From positions 4,932-29,385 of the forward strand of contig BJFZ01000013.1 of the NCBI GenBank assembly GCA_014190175.1: a stretch of DNA of 24,454 bases, given 5' to 3'. How positions within the stretch are numbered: position 1 is the stretch's first letter; each line of letters begins with the position of its first letter. Under the pieces are notes generated by a model. That model was not told the DNA's origin and did not search any database. It was given only the letters and a program-made list of their open reading frames with translations. The DNA is from Actinomycetes bacterium (GTDB taxonomy: Bacteria > Actinomycetota > Actinomycetes > Nanopelagicales > Nanopelagicaceae). This document shows, one piece after another, positions 21,297-24,454 of this stretch. The translations under genes were made by a program, and so were the position numbers.

Positions 21297-22291
21297 GTTT
21301 GTTAGAAGTAAACAATTTATTAGTTGAATTTAGAACTCCCGATGGAATCGTTAAAGCAGTTGATGGAGTTTCGTTTAAAGTTGATCGTGGCGAGACTCTT
21401 GCAATAGTTGGGGAATCAGGATCTGGAAAGACAGTCACAAATTTAGCAGTAATGGGTTTACTCCCACGGAAAATTGCAAATATCTCAGGGAGTGCAAAAT
21501 TGGACACTGGCGCGGGGCCAGTTGATCTTTTAACAATTCCAGGTTCTGAGTTACGAAAGATTCGTGGCAGAGATGTGGCGATGATTTTTCAAGATCCGAT
21601 GTCGGCGCTGCATCCTTATTACACAATTGGGAATCAAATTATTGAAGCGCATCAAATTCACAATCAGTGCAGTAAAGAAGATAGCGAGAAACGTGCAATT
21701 GAACTTTTGGAGTTAGTGGGAATCTCAGATGCCCGTAAAAGATTAAACGCTTTTCCGCATCAATTCTCAGGTGGTATGCGTCAGCGGGTAATGATTGCCA
21801 TGGCGCTGGTAAATAATCCTAAAGTTTTGATTGCTGATGAACCCACAACTGCTCTTGATGTCACAGTACAAGCGCAAATTATGAAATTGCTCGCTGATTT
21901 ACAGAAAGAGTTAGGCATGGCGATGATTTTGATTACCCATGATCTTGGAGTTGTCGCTGGCTCTGCTGACCGAATAAATGTGATGTATGCCGGAAAAATT
22001 GTTGAATCTGCCGATGTTTTTGAGTTATTTGCAAATCCCCAGATGCCATATACCCACGGGTTACTGGCTTCTATCCCACGAGTGGACCGTCCGCAATTGC
22101 AGCGGCTAGAAACAATTTCTGGACAGCCGCCATCATTGATTTCCTTACCTGCAGGATGCGCGTTTGCTCCGCGTTGCGCACGTAAATCAGAGGTTTCTGG
22201 AAGTGCCTGTGAATTAACGATGCCAGCTCTTGTCGAAATTAGTACGGGGCATTCATCGAGGTGTCATTTGGTTGGGCAGGTGAAGCGATGA
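21293..22291 (+). CDS. Peptide ABC transporter ATPase (DppD/OppD-like)
   Basis: A 332-aa ATPase that energises the importer. Walker A is GESGSGKTV (40-48), signature FSGGMRQR (158-165) and Walker [13 protein letters not shown] (178-189), with H216 as the switch histidine. The C-terminal oligopeptide/dipeptide domain carries C289, C295, C306 and C324, the pattern that binds a 4Fe-4S cluster in related Dpp/Opp ATPases. Start ATG overlaps the permease B stop, and the next ATPase overlaps its own stop, both as ATGA, so translation is coupled. Length is normal. Confidence 0.93.
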   Translation: MSLLEVNNLLVEFRTPDGIVKAVDGVSFKVDRGETLAIVGESGSGKTVTNLAVMGLLPRKIANISGSAKLDTGAGPVDLLTIPGSELRKIRGRDVAMIFQDPMSALHPYYTIGNQIIEAHQIHNQCSKEDSEKRAIELLELVGISDARKRLNAFPHQFSGGMRQRVMIAMALVNNPKVLIADEPTTALDVTVQAQIMKLLADLQKELGMAMILITHDLGVVAGSADRINVMYAGKIVESADVFELFANPQMPYTHGLLASIPRVDRPQLQRLETISGQPPSLISLPAGCAFAPRCARKSEVSGSACELTMPALVEISTGHSSRCHLVGQVKR

Positions 22292-23271
22292 GTGAGCCAT
22301 TGTTACGAGTAGTTAATTTGCAAAAGTTTTTCCCGCTAACTAGCAATAGTATTTTTGTCAGAGTAAAAGGCAGCAATAAGGCGGTTAATGGCGTTTCATT
22401 TACATTAAATGCTGGAGAAACTCTCGGATTAGTAGGGGAGTCTGGTTGCGGAAAATCAACTGTAGGTCGTTCGCTCTTGAAATTATATGAACCAACTGGA
22501 GGTGAGATTTATTTTGAAGGTGAGGAGATTTCTAAATTCTCTCACCGAAAGATGAAACCTTTCCGGACAAAGATGCAGATGATTTTTCAAGATCCTTACT
22601 CATCATTAAACCCGCGCCACTCAATTGGCCAAATTATTGGTGCAAGCTTCAAGATTCACGGGGTAACCGATCCTGGTGCCGGTAAATCTATAAAAACCTC
22701 AGTTCAAGATTTGATGGAACGTGTGGGATTAAACCCAGAGCATTACAACCGCTATCCGCATGAATTTTCAGGTGGTCAACGCCAGCGAATTGGTATCGCC
22801 CGAGCACTTGCGCTAAAGCCTAAATTTATAGTTGCGGACGAACCAGTCTCAGCACTTGATGTTTCGATTCAGGCCCAGGTAATTAATTTGCTGGAAGATT
22901 TACGGGATGATTTTGGACTTTCCTACCTTTTTATCGCTCATGATCTTTCAGTAGTGCAACACATCTCTGATCGAGTTGCGGTCATGTACCTCGGCAAAAT
23001 TATGGAGCTTGCCCCAACCTCCTCGCTTTATATTGAGCCACACCATCCATACACAAAAGCCTTGTTATCAGCGGTGCCAATTCCTGATCCAGTGTTAGAA
23101 CGCGGCCGGGAGCAGATCGTATTAACTGGAGATCTACCTTCTCCTTCAAATCCACCATCGGGTTGTGTCTTTAACACCAGATGTTGGAAAGTTCAGGATC
23201 GGTGTCGCATTGAAGAGCCGGTATTGCTCCAAGTTGGCTCATCACAAGTTGCTTGCCACTTTCCTGAGTAG
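22288..23271 (+). CDS. Peptide ABC transporter ATPase (DppF/OppF-like)
   Basis: A 327-aa second ATPase, partner of the one before. It has Walker [10 protein letters not shown] (50-58), signature SGGQRQR (161-167) and Walker B with DEP at 184-186. The C-terminal domain again has a four-cysteine set (C293, C299, C306, C323). I use ATG 22288, which overlaps the preceding stop by ATGA with AGGTG 5 nt upstream; a GTG at 22261 is further inside the previous gene and less likely. It ends the operon and converges with map over 22 nt, with no clear hairpin in between. Confidence 0.92.
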   Translation: MSEPLLRVVNLQKFFPLTSNSIFVRVKGSNKAVNGVSFTLNAGETLGLVGESGCGKSTVGRSLLKLYEPTGGEIYFEGEEISKFSHRKMKPFRTKMQMIFQDPYSSLNPRHSIGQIIGASFKIHGVTDPGAGKSIKTSVQDLMERVGLNPEHYNRYPHEFSGGQRQRIGIARALALKPKFIVADEPVSALDVSIQAQVINLLEDLRDDFGLSYLFIAHDLSVVQHISDRVAVMYLGKIMELAPTSSLYIEPHHPYTKALLSAVPIPDPVLERGREQIVLTGDLPSPSNPPSGCVFNTRCWKVQDRCRIEEPVLLQVGSSQVACHFPE

Positions 23272-23293
23272 GTCCCGAGTAGTTCCAGCAGGC

Positions 23294-24178
23294 TTAGATA
23301 GTTGGCAGAGTAAGGATTTCAGCCCCTGTAGCGGTAACTAAAAGAGTGTGTTCAAATTGCGCACTCCGCGAGCCATCGGCTGTCAGTACGGTCCAGCCGT
23401 CATCCCACATCTGATTTTGGTAAGTGCCAAGAGTCAACATCGGTTCAATCGTGAAAGTCATACCCTCTTCAATTTGAAATGCGTGGTGTGGGGTGTCGTA
23501 ATGCGGAATGATCAAATCGGTATGAAAGGCAGTGTTGATTCCATGACCGGTGAAATCATGAACAACGCCATAATTAAAACGTTTGGCATATGACTCGATC
23601 ACCCGTCCGATAACCGAACTTTCTCTTCCTGGTACTACTGCGGCGATTGCGCGCGCTAGAGCGGCCTCTGTGCGCTCTACAAGCAGATATGAGGCGTCAT
23701 CTACCTCATTACTTGCCAAGAAGGTGGCGTTTGTATCTCCGTGCGCTCCAACGCCATCAATAGTGAGATAAGCGGTGATATCAATATTTACGATATCTGT
23801 CGGCAAAATTTCCCGAGAGTCCGGAATCCCATGGCAGATCACCTCGTTAATTGACGTGCAAAGTGATTTCGGAAAGCCGCGATATCCCAATGTTGAGGGG
23901 TAGGCGCCATGGTCACATAAATATTCGTGGCCAATTTTGTCGAGAAAATCTGTACTTACCCCAGGAAGAATTGACCGGCCTACAGTTACCAATGCATTTG
24001 CAGCTAATTTACTGGCGGCTCGCATGACTTCGAGTACTTCATCATTCGGGATATTTGATCCGGCAAATTTACTTGGGCCAGATTTGCCAACATATTCCGG
24101 GCGAGTAATTTGGGCCGGAACTTGGCGCATCGGTGAGATCTTTCCGCCCTTAATTCCAACTGCTCCTTGGCTCACCAT
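23294..24178 (-). CDS. map: Type I methionine aminopeptidase
   Basis: Removes the initiator methionine from new proteins in the cytoplasm. The 294-aa protein is of the actinobacterial MapB-like type, with an N-terminal extension containing [12 protein letters not shown]. The five metal ligands are D133 (NIDITAY), D148 (HGDTNATF), H212 (TGHGI), E245 (TIEPML) and E276 (FEHTLL), and H116 in ICHGIPD is also conserved. An ATG at 24217 is in frame but sits directly beside the terminator stem, so it is unlikely to be used. ATG 24178 is chosen because TAGACT lies 7 nt upstream, like the other leaderless starts. The extension matches relatives from about residue 10. Confidence 0.9.
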   Translation of the reverse strand: MVSQGAVGIKGGKISPMRQVPAQITRPEYVGKSGPSKFAGSNIPNDEVLEVMRAASKLAANALVTVGRSILPGVSTDFLDKIGHEYLCDHGAYPSTLGYRGFPKSLCTSINEVICHGIPDSREILPTDIVNIDITAYLTIDGVGAHGDTNATFLASNEVDDASYLLVERTEAALARAIAAVVPGRESSVIGRVIESYAKRFNYGVVHDFTGHGINTAFHTDLIIPHYDTPHHAFQIEEGMTFTIEPMLTLGTYQNQMWDDGWTVLTADGSRSAQFEHTLLVTATGAEILTLPTI

Positions 24179-24185
24179 TTCGGTA

Positions 24186-24191
24186 AGTCTA
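24186..24191 (-). promoter_or_regulatory. -10-like box at the map start
   Basis: TAGACT on the minus strand lies 7 nt before ATG 24178, downstream of the terminator of the preceding gene. It suggests a separate, leaderless map transcript. Confidence 0.35.
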
Positions 24192-24218
24192 CTTAGGTAG
24201 CAATAATTTAAAGCCATA

Positions 24219-24254
24219 AAAAAATCCCCACCGCCGAAGCGATGGGGATTTTTT
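24219..24254 (-). terminator. Intrinsic terminator between the nucleoid-protein gene and map
   Basis: AAAAAATCCCCA and TGGGGATTTTTT form a perfect 12-bp stem around a 12-nt loop. Both ends carry A/T runs, so it can work in either direction. It is 10 nt beyond the stop of the Lys-rich protein and would end that transcript. Confidence 0.88.
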
Positions 24255-24264
24255 CAGTAGATCC

Positions 24265-24454
24265 TTATGCTGCTGGTGCTGCCTTCGCTGCTTTTTTACG
24301 GCGACGACGAGGCTTTGCTGCACCGGCTTTCTTAGCGGCTTTCTTACGACGCTTTGGAGCTGCTTTCTTAGCGGCTTTCTTACGACGCTTTGGAGCGGCT
24401 TTCTTAGCGGCTTTCTTACGACGCTTTGGAGCGGCTTTCTTATCGGGTTTCTTA
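24265..24454 (-). CDS. Lys/Ala/Arg/Pro-rich tail of a nucleoid protein (partial, N-terminus outside window)
   Basis: The last 62 codons of a basic protein. The frame is built of KKAAKKAAPKRR repeats, then KPRRRRKKAAKAAPAA and stop. Such tails occur in actinobacterial HU-type DNA-binding proteins (HupB) and in histone-H1-like proteins, where they bind DNA or RNA. The DNA-binding domain is beyond the window, so HU-family membership is inferred. A strong terminator follows 10 nt after the stop, as expected for a highly expressed short gene. Confidence 0.75.
   Translation of the reverse strand, partial: KKPDKKAAPKRRKKAAKKAAPKRRKKAAKKAAPKRRKKAAKKAGAAKPRRRRKKAAKAAPAA
24327..24434 (-). repeat. 36-bp tandem repeats in the basic-tail gene
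   Basis: Three near-identical 36-bp units (24327-24362, 24363-24398, 24399-24434) encode 12-residue KKAAKKAAPKRR blocks. A fourth, diverged unit runs off the window edge. Third-position differences are very few, which points to recent duplication or gene conversion. Confidence 0.9.

Noticed and set aside
24219..24254. Inverted repeat as a recombination or attachment site
   Set aside because: A perfect stem with flanking A/T runs 10 nt after a stop codon is fully explained as an intrinsic terminator.

Overview
The window looks like a chromosomal piece of a streamlined, moderately AT-rich planktonic actinobacterium, most likely of the freshwater acI/Nanopelagicales type. This assignment is inference. 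It rests on the short intergenic gaps, many GTG/TTG starts, an actinobacterial-type methionine aminopeptidase and Tgt, a nucleoid protein with a Lys/Ala/Pro/Arg-rich tail, and several gene starts that look leaderless. I saw no rRNA, tRNA, CRISPR array, transposase or phage gene, and no gene for a transcription regulator.

Layout. (1) 1-2685: a divergent sugar-use locus. A sugar ABC transporter ATPase leaves on the minus strand and a mandelate-racemase-family sugar-acid dehydratase plus a COG3618 lactonase run on the plus strand, with paired promoters and a 16-bp palindrome between them. (2) 2801-9197: mostly single housekeeping genes: a DUF4287/DUF1801 protein, a Tat-exported polysaccharide deacetylase, the tRNA hydroxylase TrhO, a YbaK-type editing protein, an alpha/beta hydrolase, a Uup-like ABC-F ATPase and a TauE/SafE permease. 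(3) 9200-15220: a carbohydrate and alcohol module. It has a zinc alcohol dehydrogenase on the minus strand, then a tight four-gene plus-strand operon (HPS/KGPDC-like enzyme, medium-chain dehydrogenase, short-chain dehydrogenase, TIM-barrel sugar isomerase). An L-arabinose/L-fucose isomerase-like gene converges on that operon. (4) 15348-17233: a queuosine-precursor transporter and Tgt, convergent, which suggests salvage of a queuosine precursor. (5) 17420-23271: a complete peptide/nickel-type ABC importer in the order permease C, binding protein, permease B, ATPase D, ATPase F, with a structured leader and an internal terminator. (6) 23294-24454: methionine aminopeptidase, a terminator, and the repetitive basic tail of a nucleoid protein.

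Most interesting points. The two medium-chain dehydrogenases at 9200-10231 and 11089-12129 both keep the catalytic zinc ligands but have lost the four structural-zinc cysteines. One has a Gly/Ser run in their place; the other has Asp/Thr/Ser/Asp at exactly the canonical spacing. The 10379-13784 operon with its convergent isomerase looks like an uncharacterised sugar or sugar-acid pathway with no kinase. Several genes carry a TANNNT box 6-7 nt before the start codon, as expected for leaderless mRNAs.
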